Assembly: GCF_963675165.1 (NCBI RefSeq)
Contig: NC_087381.1
Coordinates: forward strand, 5,829,378 to 5,893,377
DNA from: Halichondria panicea
Lineage: Eukaryota; Porifera; Demospongiae; Suberitida; Halichondriidae
Direction of reading: 5' to 3'
Length of the DNA: 64,000 nucleotides
Under the pieces are notes generated by a model that saw only the letters and a list, made by a program, of their open reading frames with translations, ran no database searches and was not told where the DNA came from. Numbering within the stretch: position 1 is the stretch's first letter; each line of letters begins with the position of its first letter. Positions 37,423-49,309 of the stretch are shown piece after piece. The position numbers were made by a program, and so were the translations under genes.

Positions 37423-37533
37423 GTTATTGACTGGTTGACTAGTAATTATGGCTTATAAACAACCAATGCCGAGGGCGCAGCCCGAGGCTGAGGTTGTTTA
37501 TAAACCATAATTACTAGGCAACCAGTCAACAAC
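37423..37533. mobile_element. 111-bp hairpin element
   Basis: 42-bp arms (GTTATTGACTGGTTGACTAG.. and its inverse, three mismatches) around a loop with GAGGGCGCAGCCCGAGGCTG. The loop core resembles that of the hairpin at 1718-1829. Confidence 0.6.
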
Positions 37534-38040
37534 TGATTTATTTACTGCAAAAACAGCAAAACAGTCATTTGAACATCAGTGGAGACAGTTAAACTTGCTC
37601 TCACAGCCTCAGAATTATGCAGTTAGAACAGTTACAGGCATAGAACTAGCAGTACTACTGTGGGGTTTCCTCTCAAGAGACAACCCTGTTCCATAGACAG
37701 TTCTGACCAGACCTTGTGATAGGGCTTTGCAATCTCTTCTCTTGGGCGTTCACCAGACACAATAGAATTCCGAATTTTGGCTAAGGTGGGGAACTATTTC
37801 TGAGGGTTGAGGTTGCAAATGGGTGGACATGATGGTACAAATGTCACTTCAGCTGGTGTACGCGGGGAGAGAACACCCTTATAATGGGTCGGTAAGTTAT
37901 TTCACCACAGGAGCTAAGTAGGATGGCCCTCATCTTGCCATTGTCATTCATATCGTTCGCTGTGAAATACAGCTTGGCCCGTTTGACGTAAGATTTTCAG
38001 TCTCCCAACGCTCGAGATAATTATTACCTATAATTATTAT

Positions 38041-38700
38041 ACATAGAATCAATAATCGCCTGCTCACTTTCTACAAGGTTAGCACGGAGGATAATGATGG
38101 GTGGTGAGGTTTGAACAGCATTCTCCAGAATGGCACAGTGGCTCGTGTAAAACTCTTTCTGGCCAGAAAAATCAAATTAAGTAGATGATTCTCCCAAACT
38201 CTTTGGTGTATACTTCATACGGTATGATCCCTATGCACTGCATGATGTCCTTGCATCGACATCACCTCAGTACTGGTCTTGCTTTCTTTAGTTTAACCAA
38301 AACCCTTTTGGGCTCAGAACGGGCTTCAACAAAGTGCTCTTCCCCACGCCACCATCGCCAATGATGAGCACAGACATGCAGAGGAAGGTTTGGGGGCGCT
38401 CGGAGGTGAGCTTTCCGATGAGCTTGCTGTGTTCCTTGTATATAGACATTGGCAGCCTTGGCTCCGTGTTTCAAGAGGAGCTTTATGATCTTATAGTTTT
38501 CGCCAAATCGAGAGGTGTCATGCCTTCTATGTTGGTCACATTCAGATTGCTGTGGCATATTGCCAGAAAACTCAACTGATGAATCTTGCTCATGCTTTAC
38601 TACTAGCAAGAAATCACCTGCAAATGTGAATTATGCATGGTAATTAAAATATCATGTCAGTGCACCCCATAGGACACTAGTACAATTATAAATGTAGCAA
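38041..38700 (-). pseudogene. copy 4: decayed Roc/ankyrin fragment of the ANK-Roc family
   Basis: Matches the start of the large Roc exon of copies 1-3 (ankyrin IIKLLLKHGAKAANVY, a frame-shifted P-loop region, and an IIILRANLVESEQAII-like strand). It carries several indels, including duplicated bases at the switch region near 38170, inserted sequence near 38230-38270, and frameshifts either side of the P-loop. The upstream intron (38640-38700) matches the copy 1 intron (1610-1668), including CCCCATAGGACACTAGTA. It lacks everything downstream of the Roc middle and everything 5', so it is not functional. Confidence 0.8.
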
Positions 38701-38789
38701 CTTGGTAAATGATTTTTTTGTAATGCATATGCCACCTATCATGCATGTTTCAGCATATACTCTGTATCTGTACGACCAGGCACCTATAT

Positions 38790-40168
38790 ATCTCCAAGAC
38801 AGTGGGGCTTCATGTCATCACGCTCATCTGTTTCAGCCCTATTACAGGTGATAGAAGACTGGAGTAGAGCCCTAGATCAAGTTCAAGAAGTATGTGTAGT
38901 TTTTTTTATGTAAAAAAAGCATTTGATTCTGTCCCCTATGTTACTCTTCTAAAACTTCTTCAGTCACTTAATTTTAACGAATATTTACTAAACTGGGTGC
39001 ATAGTTACTGGAGAGGAAACAGTTTGTGCATGCATGATGGGAATTGATGGCAGTAACTCAGGCAGCTTACATGTTCTTTCAGGTGTGCCCCAAGGTTCGG
39101 TTTTGGGTCCACTATTGTTCATTACGTACATAAACCAAGTCACAGATGTTGTCTCTCAAGCCAGTAAGCTTAATAATTATGTTTGCTGATGACATGGCCT
39201 TGTACATCAGAGTTATCACATCTTCCAATGACTACGTTGATCTCCAAAATGACATTACAGAAGTCTCAATTTTTTGAACACCAAACTATTAGAATTCAAT
39301 CTTGGCAAGTAGAAGTTTATGTCTGTTTCTAAGAAAACATCATGCTCATTGAAGGCTCCAACTCTACTTTTAAATGGTTATATACTGCAGCAGGTTTTTG
39401 ACTACAAGTATACCTAGGAATTATACCATATCGGCTGACTTGAGCTGGCACACTCACATCAATATACCATCTGCAATAAAACAAGGAAGTTAATAGGACT
39501 ACTACCTCGCCGGTTCTCAGGCAATTCTTCTCCAACAACACTATTAAATTTGTATACATCCTTTGTGAGACCACATCCGGAATACGCTTCCTCTGTGTGG
39601 AACCCATTTCAGAAGTCTGAAATCAACAATCTAGAAAAACTCCAGAGATTCGCTATGAGAGTCTGTTTGAAGAAATGGAATTTGAGAAGTGAAGAATTGC
39701 TCACCTTGACCAGGCTTCCTTCTCTGCAGCTGAGGCGCCTTGCTGCTGTGCTCTGCCACCTGTTCACAATCTTACTGACTTCCCAAACAATCCAACAACT
39801 AAACGAAATAAATTATGATGTACAGCAGCAGAACAGTTAACTGCATGTTTCTCTCTGGTCCCCTACAAATGTAGAACATCGTTGTACAAATTCTCTTTTT
39901 TTCCTCATGCAATCGCAGTATGGAATAATTAAGCTGGTTAGCCACAAGGAATTTGCTCTAGTAGACTGTGCTAGTATAATAATAATGTTCATTTAAGTCA
40001 TAATTATTTGTATTCTCACTTAGTTGACATGTTGTAGCTATTAAAATGTATGGGTTTTAATGTTTTAATTTTTATATTATAGGACACACTTCACCCTAGC
40101 TAGCTTTATATAGCTATTTGTTGTATCCTTGCATTAATTGCTAAACCTTTAATAAAATAAAAAAAAAT
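38790..40168 (+). pseudogene. dead LINE reverse transcriptase inserted in copy 4
   Basis: Plus-strand remnants in order: QWGF..SRSSVSALLQVIEDW (~38802), KKAFDSVP (motif A, frame broken in a T-run), SGVPQGSVLGPLLF (motif B, ~39080), MFADDMALY (motif C, ~39178), and a C-terminal ORF 39550-39840 (LYTSFVRPHPEYASSVWNP type). At least three frame breaks. The 3' end has ATAAAATAAAAAAAAA at ~40150-40167. It is a different lineage from the LINE at 21.7-23.6 kb (poly(A) rather than (AAT)n tail). Sequence resuming at 40169 matches the copy 1 and copy 3 introns, so the insertion hit the copy 4 intron. Confidence 0.8.
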
Positions 40169-40390
40169 CTGTAAGGTATATTGGGCAACTCAACATGACC
40201 TTCATTTTATATACGTACATGCAAGCATGCATCCAACGAAATGATGTTTATCATAAAATAGTAGAAGAAACACACAAATAAGATATTGGTTGGTGGTGGA
40301 CAGAGAAAGCAGGTTGAGTTTTGGCATGAGCTCCAGCAGTATATACTTCTCCAATGAGTCACTTCTTGTGAATATGAAGGAGTCAATTGT
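40169..40390 (-). pseudogene. rest of copy 4 intron beyond the LINE
   Basis: CAACTCAACATGACCTTCAT, a GGTGGTGGA..GAAAGCAGG..TGAGTT block and GGCATGAGCTCCA correspond in order to 2405-2570 in copy 1 and, in part, 30780-30955 in copy 3. It shows that the copy 4 duplication once extended further 5'. Nothing else is seen from 40391 to 40908. Confidence 0.55.
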
Positions 40391-40908
40391 ACACAAGCTA
40401 CAATGAATGAACCTCTCCCCAGAGGACAACCTCTAAAAACAAGACAAAAGATCTGCTTCCAAACTGTCCTTTATGAAAGTTCCATCACTGTATGTACACA
40501 CTGGAACTAAATAATTAATAGACACTGTCAGATGTCATTTGCCTCCGTACCTGCATGGCCTATATAGCTTATGTCATGTGGATTGCTGCTCCGATGGCGA
40601 AAAATAATTATGGGGGTTACCCAAGGTTTGAGTTGCATGGGGGAAGGGTCAAAATCTAAATAGCACACCAGGGAGAGACCATTCTGACTGAACGGCTAGT
40701 ACACATGCAATTCGTGCACATATATACCATGCATGCATACACTCGTTTATAACTATGTTATATATACACATGAATACAAAACGTAGTGAGGAGGAACATT
40801 GAAACTAAATCAGTTCAGTAAATAAAATTAATACTAGCACTATATCAGTTTATACTATTTTCATGCAGCTTCACATGTATATACTATTGCAATATTTAGC
40901 TTTAACTT

Positions 40909-43900
40909 TCATTGTACTGCTACAGGCCCATAAGCATCACAGGGTGTTAGTTCAAACGGCACCTCTGAAGCACCGTCCTTTGCTGTGGAGGGTTGAGGGG
41001 TACTCTTCAAGTTTGCCTCTTGAAATACACTGATGTACTCATAGTCATGGTGGGGAAGCTCATCCAGAACAATTTCAGGCCTCCTGCATAGGTGGATGTA
41101 TATAGTATTCATTATAATTATTGGAATTGAGAACTCACATATCTAGATTTGGTGGGTTACTTTCATTGCAATTGGTTTTTGATTTATATCTCCGATATCT
41201 CGGAGTAACCAGTAAAATTACGGCCACCAGTAGAGCAACTATAAGAGCCAATGATCCAATCACAATGCCAATCACAGCACCTACACTCAAAAGTGGAGTA
41301 TTATCTGTGTTTATTGTTATTATCAACGTGCGATTAGTGAGATCCTCAGGGCATTCGGGACTATCAGGATTGGCAATAATCACCGGACAAGTGCTGTTGA
41401 TGCGAAGTCCTGCACGCTGCACAATGATGCTGGGAGTCTCTTTGCTCCATCGATCAATAAAAGAGCCAATTATGAGAGCCGAGATTGCTTCACTACTGCT
41501 CAGAACTGCTCTGTATGTCACATGATTTAGAGAGTTCTCAAAGCAGCGGATAAATGGTCTTGAGATAAGAGAGGTGTTGAAACCACATTGACAAAGCTGA
41601 TCGACACCGTGGGAAACTTCATTAGTTATGTCATCGCTTGTTTTGACAGCTGTTTCTGACTGAGTATATGCTCCACAATTAGAACTGATAATGAGTCGCA
41701 GCTGGATGTGAAGAGCTGCAATAAGTATAGAGGAGTCATAATTGCTTGTCAACTCACCAATATCTAGTTATCCGGTTCACTATTCACACTGATTTTGCAT
41801 GGATTGAAGGGAACTAGCTATATACTGTACTCTTAAAAATTGCTTACTCATGAAATTTATGTCATAGCTTGAGTTAACAGTAATTTGGTGCTCTTCAGAG
41901 CTCACAGTGACCTCACATCTGTACAGTCCAGCGTCTGACAGGAACAATGTGTCAAAGGTGAGAAGACCAGAATTAGTAGTAAGTGGCAGTTGTCCTCCGA
42001 ACCAGTAGTAGGAAATGGTGAGCTGAAGTGAGTCAGTCTCAGTCACAGTGCATAATAAGGAGAAGCTTTGTCCAATCATTGGAGTACCACTTGGAGTTAT
42101 AGCTGCAAAAAACCAAACACAGCATGGAGAGATTGTAAAATAATACGTACTCATAAGGCACGCTATAGTTATAGTGTCTATAATTATAGCCACCCTCTTT
42201 AATACAGCCAGGTTATAATAGGCCCCAAAGTCTCCATATAGCATGTGTTTGTACCTGTGTTAGCAGGCCACATTTACACTGTTGAAATAATTATGCCTAT
42301 AAGGGCTACATATTACTACGACAGCCACAATAATAATCGATCACTTACTTTCACTTTCACAAATTCGATTTCGGATGTCCCAAGCAACGCTAATTAGTAC
42401 ACCAAATTCTAACTTTTTTTGGCAAAGATCAAATGACTGTCCAGATAATCTCCAAATTGGAGGACAGGTATAAACAGCCTAACTAAACCTGACTAACCTG
42501 ACTGGTGGCTACGGCCCTGCTGAACACGAGCTGATGATATAATTATTACACACATTCTGACTGTACTTTGGTGAGAATAGAATGGAACAACAAGCAGCTA
42601 TAGCACATCACAAACAGTTGATTACACACAACCTGCGTGTGCATGTTCACACTCACAGACACATAAAAATGCAAAGCATGCACATGCAGACATAATTATT
42701 ATAACATCTCATATACATGTTAGTATACCGATAGCGTATGATAATAAAATAATTATATTTCTCATAGCCTATAACGATAAATCTTACCTATACGTCCGCA
42801 CACAGGAGTGAAGCCAGACCATCTTCTCGACACTAAACACACTCTAGCTGGAGATCCGACACTCAGAATGAAACCTTCATTACATGTATGAGTAGCCACG
42901 GTTCCCACATCATAATCAGCTATCATATCAGGACCATATGTAATAACTCCGTTTGGAATAGGTGCCAGTGCTGAGCATTCCTCCGCTGTACAGGTATATG
43001 GAATAACTGTACACAAAAGACTGTGCAGCACGAGCTGACAACATATACACACATTGTGAAAATAGAGAATGAACATTATGATCTGCTGGTACATCACATA
43101 AATTAGAAGACAATTATATCTCAAACGAAACCCCTTTTTTCACAAAAATATCCAGTCCTCTATAATAATAATAATTATTATAGCTCATGGCGATAATTAT
43201 AACAACTCACTGTGCATGCATGGCTCCAGTTAATAGCTTGCATGAACTATAATGTACTGTACATGCACTTCATTGCTTACGTTCACAAGTTGGTTCCTGT
43301 CCATTGAATCTAGCGCTACCATCACCAGCATCTACACAAGTCCTCCTCTCTCTATCTCCCCTGAGCACATAACCGAAGTTGCAGCTGTAGGTGGACACAG
43401 TATTGAGGCTATAATCAGGAGTGACATCAGGAGAGTAGGAGATCACTCCATTGGCTATCTCTGGCAGTGCAGGACACTCAATTGCTGCAAAGACAAACAT
43501 AGAAAGTAGAGATAAATACATGTATGTAACTTAAAATTTAATGTTTCTGACTATAATAATAGTGAGTTGTTCGTACTTTATATAATTATAGTGCTTTATG
43601 AGTTCCCCTGCCGATAGGACGGTTATAGTATACAGTGGGATGACAAGGTGCTTCTTCAGTATAATGAACAAAACCATAATTTTTATAGGTAATTGACAAC
43701 TTACGAATGCAACTAGTAGCCGGTGGAGTAAAAGTGTAAAAAACCACAAATTCCCCACCTCCTAACTCGACTACCCTGGTCAAACATATGCCGCTAGTAT
43801 TCACTCCCATGTATGTGAAGCCCTCGTTGCATGTGTAGGTGGCAACAGTCCCTATAAATCTGTACTCCTCGTCGGGATCATATGTGATAACTCCATTTTC

Positions 43901-45048
43901 CAGAGGAGGGTGATCCTGACAAATTGCTGCAAATGATTATTGAAAAGGTATAAGTAGCAGGAACTGACTGATATAAATTATAGGTATACAAATTTGTACT
44001 ATTATAGTGCAAATTTGACACTGAGAAGAAATCACGATGTTATATACCTAATTATATACACTTACGTATGCAATTTGGTTCTGGTTCGGTCCAAAATGAA
44101 GTATCGGAAATCGAAAGATCTACAATGCATTCCCTTTGCAAAGAACCATTTGGAACGAAAGCTACATTATTGAGGCACTGATATGTTGCAATGGTGCCCG
44201 GAACTCTCGACACAGGATCATATGAAATACCATCTGACAAGCCTCTGAAGTTTAAATACGCACCATCGTTGAGTAGAGGACATTGTCCTGAATATAGAAA
44301 GAGAATTTATTATGCATAATAACTTGTATATGTAAGTTATAGTATACTGTGGTTCTAGGGAATTATGGCAGTAAGCAAGGGCCTAGCAACTGCATGAAAA
44401 TAGTATTAATACTGTTGTAGCATAGATTTAGCCATAATTATTATCAGTATGACAGTCACAATAAATATTAATTAATTTTGATCACTTACTTTCACAAGTT
44501 CGATCCCGGATGTCCCAATTAACGCTAGTTAATACGCCAAATTCTAAATTTTGTTGGCAAAGATCAAATGACTGACTAGATATGCCAAACATTGGAAGAC
44601 TACAGGTATACTCAGCACGGGTACTACCACGATATCCACCGGCAGGGGGGTCTTCGTTTGTCAGTACAATTTCAGTACTGTAAGTTATGTTAAAGATGTG
44701 CGGCGGGAATAGTCCTTCCAAAACGCCGGCCTCACACACCAGAACTGCATAATTGAAAATAATTGATTCATGCATATAATTATAATAGCTATAATTATAA
44801 TGGGTAAAGCATCGTACCTCTACACGTTGGCTCCTCTCCTGACCAAAGTAGTAGTCGAGTGGCTGGGTCGAAATTACATACTCTTGTACGACTTCCTGAG
44901 TTTCCAAAATTTACAAAGCCGCTTTCGCCATCGCAGTCAGAATACGTGGCTGTAGTAAATTGTCTCAGCACACCATCAGCAGAATCGTACGAAACACTTA
45001 AACCGAAGTCTGGATTAGATGGCGTTAACCTGGGGCATTGCGATTGAG
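40909..45048 (-). CDS. CCP(x6)-Ig-transmembrane receptor with tyrosine-bearing tail (5' partial)
   Basis: Nine exons on the minus strand: CCP 44818-45048, 44490-44744, 44066-44287, 43705-43926, 43281-43484, 42788-42985; Ig-like 41848-42102; juxtamembrane plus helix 41139-41715; tail 40909-41083. Every CCP and Ig exon is phase 1-1, GT-AG, and 779 codons are in frame to the stop. CCP exons show the expected spaced cysteines (e.g. ECPALPEI..YSC..RTC..EPTC). The Ig exon has SLLCTV..YYWFGG..DAGLYRCEV. The transmembrane helix is GIVIGSLALIVALLVAVILL, followed by basic RYRRYKSK. The ~100-residue segment before it has four cysteines and N-glycosylation sequons. The tail has YEYISV and YGPV, possible SH2-type sites. 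A cell-surface recognition or adhesion receptor is likely. The signal-peptide exon was not found within a few kb upstream; the domain assignments are by eye. Confidence 0.78.
42349..42480 (-). pseudogene. truncated duplicate of a CCP exon
   Basis: Closely matches the 3' half of the CCP exon at 44490-44744 (QSFDLCQ..LEFGVL.SV.WDIR.R.CE) and its donor, but its 5' half is absent. The only nearby acceptor would enter in the wrong phase for this gene. It sits between the Ig exon and the sixth CCP exon. Probably a pseudo-exon from a partial duplication. Confidence 0.6.
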
Positions 45049-45147
45049 CTGTGTCGGAAAAAACAAAAATCTATTAGCTCGAGTGCAGTAGACCGCCATA
45101 ATTTATATTTCAGAGGAGGTAGGACAGCATGTTGTTCCACTAAAACG

Positions 45148-45815
45148 AAAGTTGTTGTGTCTTGTGTCTGAATTATGGAGCTAATTCTGTCATAATTATC
45201 CTAAGTACAGTATCTATTATTATAACATGAAATCAAGATTGGCTTTCTACAATAAGAAAGATCTGTCAGGCTCTGGGAAAACCAGACTATTGGAGCAGGC
45301 TAACATTTTGGTGATTAATGTACCAAATAATAGAGCAAAGCATCGCCTACACAATGATATGCTTAGTGTTCACATGCATACCTATAGTTTCATACCCAAG
45401 TTATGCGTGTTAGAAACTCGAAGCCGTAAAATGTAGTATCGAGAAAAACGCCTCTCAAAGATTGCTCAATTATTATAGGAAAAATAAGGTAATAGCGAAA
45501 CTTTGGACGAAGCGTTTCGATGGAAAGATTGGATTTAGAGCATCAGATTTTACAGAGAGGTAGTAGAAGGACTGCAGTACCTATACACCAATAACATTTT
45601 TTATACTGTAGGCATAAATTTAACTGTAGCTCAATACTAAATTCTGCTCCAATAGTCTGGTTTTCCCAGAGCCTGTCACAAGAATTATAGAGATAATTAT
45701 AGCATAATTATACGGTCAGTAAACAAAAACGTTTTTTTACTGCTATATATTACAGATCTTACTTAAGATATGACGAATTAGCTCCATAATTTAGACACAA
45801 GACACAACAAAAGTT
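45148..45815. mobile_element. foldback element upstream of the CCP receptor exons
   Basis: ~45-bp terminal inverted repeats (GTTGTTGTGTCTTGTGTCTG.. and its inverse) plus a second, inner inverted pair of ~32 bp (CAGGCTCTGGGAAAACCAGA..). 668 bp long, no coding domain. It may have separated the CCP exons from their 5' exon. Confidence 0.65.
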
Positions 45816-46374
45816 AGAGAAGAACGATTACTTCTCGGCTCTTCCTATGATGCCAGCAAAAACTTAGCCAAGGGGTATGCAGAGCTTGACCATTTAAGTT
45901 AAATAACGCTTGCTGCTATTGCTCCGATTCTAAAGGAGTGGCCAGCATAGTGAAGAGGATTCAGGCCAATTGTGGATAATTATTATACCTGACGCACTGC
46001 GTCGACAAAGCGAGATTTTGTGACCAGTCTACCATTGTTGAACTGAAATGCCATGTAAGCTAATATAACATATAGCATGCAGAAGTGCGTCGGCTAATTA
46101 GTTATGTATTCCTCTAATATGTGATGCCGACATCGTAAAGTTAAATTTTGCTGTAACAGACACCAGACATCTCCTCAGGTCTGCTGGAACCTGAGTTCAG
46201 TAAGGCTACCACCGCTGAGTTACCTGATTGAAAACAAACCGATTGTCTAACACAGCGTTCTGGCAAGGATCGTATGGTAATAATTTAGGTTTTGCAGTTG
46301 TCAAATTGATCAACCCTCGCAAAGTTCGCAGATGTTTGATGCTCGTGGGGCATTCTAGTAATGCGGTATATGGC

Positions 46375-46640
46375 AAGTGTGGCAAACTCAACAAAATATA
46401 ATAATGGAAAACTCAACAAAATGGCAAGGTATATGGCAAACTCAACAAAATTTACGCAGCAAGCTCAACAAATGGCACCAACAATTAACAGGAGGGGCAT
46501 GACAAACTCAATTTAATGGAAAATGGCAGGATATGGCAAACCCATAAAATGGCACCGGAAAATCCAACAAAAAGCGATAACTCAATTTAATGGCAGCAAA
46601 CTCAACAAAATAATGGCAGGGTATGGCAAAAGGCAGGGTA
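46375..46640. repeat. degenerate GGCAAACTCAACAAAAT tandem tract
   Basis: About ten imperfect units of 15-30 bp around AACTCAACAAAATGGCA. The inverse motif (TTGTTGAGTTTGCCATA) recurs at 51690-52110. Sequence from 45816 to 46370 shows nothing recognisable. Confidence 0.6.
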
Positions 46641-47180
46641 TTGGCCAACCTGCATGATAGTAATGGCCTTAAACGATGGTCGCCACCCATCACAGCCATG
46701 CATGGTAGATAGGTGCACCTCCCTATACAGCAAGCAAGCAAAGAGCACTTTTAAAATTATACATGGCTCACCGTAGGTATACCGGGACCAATGCCCCCCC
46801 CCCCCTTATAGCCTGCTCAACTCCCGGACAATCAGGAGTAATTCTTAACTGTGGATACTCAGCTTCACACCCAGCAGAGGAGAAATTAGTCTCGACCACC
46901 AACACCATCATCATAATGCAAATAATTATTTTTCTAGTCGTCTATAATTATATAGATCATCATCTAGCTATTACTGTGTGGGGAAATCAACAAAACGCTC
47001 CATGGTGGAATCGATTGCTCAAGAGGGAGGCTAAGGGCTGAGCAAGCCACTATATTAGTACAACCAGTAGGTTGTACATAGGATTGACAGTGCAGTAGTG
47101 TGTGTTTTCAATTATTGCACAAATTTTGACTCGTGTTTAGACTATAGTCAATGAATATTCTCATGTATTACTATTGATAT

Positions 47181-47741
47181 CCGACTAGAAAAACATTTGC
47201 AATGTGAAAAATTGCTAGGATTGACCAGGGGAACCACAAAAAAGCGTGGGAACAAGAAATCAGACGAGAGCATAACTCCAATCCGTTACAACGTCAATCA
47301 CATGTACTGGTAGTTTTCCCATGTTTTCCATGTTCCAATAATTATATCACGTACTGGTGGGGTGATGACCAATCCCTATACATGTATATTTATTATACAT
47401 CCATTTTGGAATGTGCGGGCACATAATCATGATGATTTGTGATGAATTGATGTTCCTAATACATGCAGTGTTGATCATGAGCACAGGTACACACAGTCCA
47501 TCCATGCGTAGTAACATGCACGGACCGTACTGGTGACCTGCATGGAATGATGTGGTGGATGGAAGCTGATAGATGGATCTGGAACACAGTCTATTATTTA
47601 ATATACTATGTATTGTACATGTTTATGACGTTGTAACGGATTGGAGTTATGCTCTTGTCTGATTTCTTGTTCCCACGCTTTTTTGTGGTTCCCCTGGTCA
47701 ATCCTAGCAATTTTTCACATTGCAAATGTTTTTCTAGTCGG
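47181..47741. mobile_element. foldback element with ~125-bp terminal repeats
   Basis: The left arm begins CCGACTAGAAAAACATTTGC and runs to about 47309 (TCACATGTAC); the right arm is its inverse (47616-47741). Both arms contain ACTCCAATCCGTTACAACGT. The ~300-bp centre is non-coding. Related to 49873-50427. Confidence 0.75.
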
Positions 47742-48098
47742 ATTCCCTTTCTTTTTCAGTACAATTTACGTATCATGACATGCATAAGTGGAACGTCAAG
47801 AGGCAGTACAGAAGTTCAAGAAGAGAAGACAAGACTAATCAGATATCTTCTCGAATATCTTTGGACTTAATATTGCTTGATATGTTGAATTTGCGAATCA
47901 GTATTAAATGACAGCCATTTTAACAGCATGATATCTAGCCAGTGCATATAGCATGCCTGTCAGAGAAAGGGAGCTAGAGCTGAACAGTGTGAAGAAAAGC
48001 AACATGCACCTCAGGCTGGAAATGCACTGCTGCACTGTTTTAGGCGCACGGTTTATTAGCCACGCCTATCTATTATTAATTGGCAATAATATTGCTGA

Positions 48099-48798
48099 GT
48101 CATTAAAGATGGCGGAATTGTCTAGGTATAAGAGAAATAGAGACTGAGAGGTCATCTGCCTCGTGGAAGCAATCGCAAATCTGAAGAAGCGCTTTGTAAT
48201 CCAGGTTGTAGTCGTTTGGAAACCCTGTGCAGAATGTCCTGGAGATGGCTGTACTTGGAGCAAATGCTGAGCAAGAAACTTACTTACTAGACAAAGAGCG
48301 GTGAAAGGTCGAAATAGTGCAATTTTTAAAATGACAATATAACGTATTCATTCATTAAAATGTTCATGGATTATGAAATGAGAGATACAAAGAGAGAAAA
48401 GGCTAAATAGACTATCTGTCTAGCCAGTTCCTTGATGTGGCCTTTCCCTGCAGAGATAGAACAGTTTGAACATGAGTCAAAATAATTGAAATCTTGCTAA
48501 ATACGGGCAAACCCACTGTCAATCCTATGTAAAACCTACTGGTTTTACTAATTTGAAAAATTGCACTATTTTCATATTTCACCGCGTTTCGTCTGACTGA
48601 CTATAAGTTAGTAAGTAACTTTCTTGGAAAGCATTTCCTCCTTGTACAGACACGTTCAGAAGATTCTAGATACAGCCTCTAGTCGACTAGAACCCGGACC
48701 ATGGGCGTTTTTCTCAGAATTGCGTTCGCTTCCAAGAGGCAGATGACCTCTCAGGCTCCACTTTTTTTACTTATGCAATTCCGCCATCTTTAAATGAC
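48099..48798. mobile_element. foldback element with AAAGATGGCGGAATTG arms
   Basis: Outer inverted repeats ~75 bp (GTCATTAAAGATGGCGGAAT.. through GAGGTCATCTGCCTC) and an inner pair (GCAAGAAACTTACTTACT.. and AATAGTGCAATTTTT with inverses at 48540-48635). 700 bp long, no transposase. Confidence 0.65.
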
Positions 48799-49309
48799 TG
48801 CCACAGCAACGCACATGGCAACTTATGAGGTGGGCGTGGCTGTGACATCGATAAACACAAGACCTCCTTTCTTCAGCTCAGCTCTCCATTCTCTCACTTC
48901 AGGTATGCTATGCTAGACGTATGCACTGACTGGATCTACCATAGGCCTCCATTCGTTTGCACTTGGAAGTACATCTACAGTATAAACGTGGCTGCCATTA
49001 TTTTTATCTTAGATAAATGTCTGAATAAAATACTGAATAATGTTTATTCCAGTCCTGTCTTCTCTTCTTGAACTTCTCTTGCTTCTTGATGTTCCTCATA
49101 GGTATTTCACTTTCATTATTGAGAAAAGAAGGCCGGTGAAGGAGGCTAACTCCTCAATTCCCTGAGTGAAGTGCGGCCTGGGATCGAGACTATTGAGGAG
49201 TATAATTCTGTCCAACGACCACTTATATATTATCTTCAACAAGATTACAGGACGATGACAAATTAATCAACGTCACATTAATTTTATCTTATCATTAATG
49301 TACTACTGT

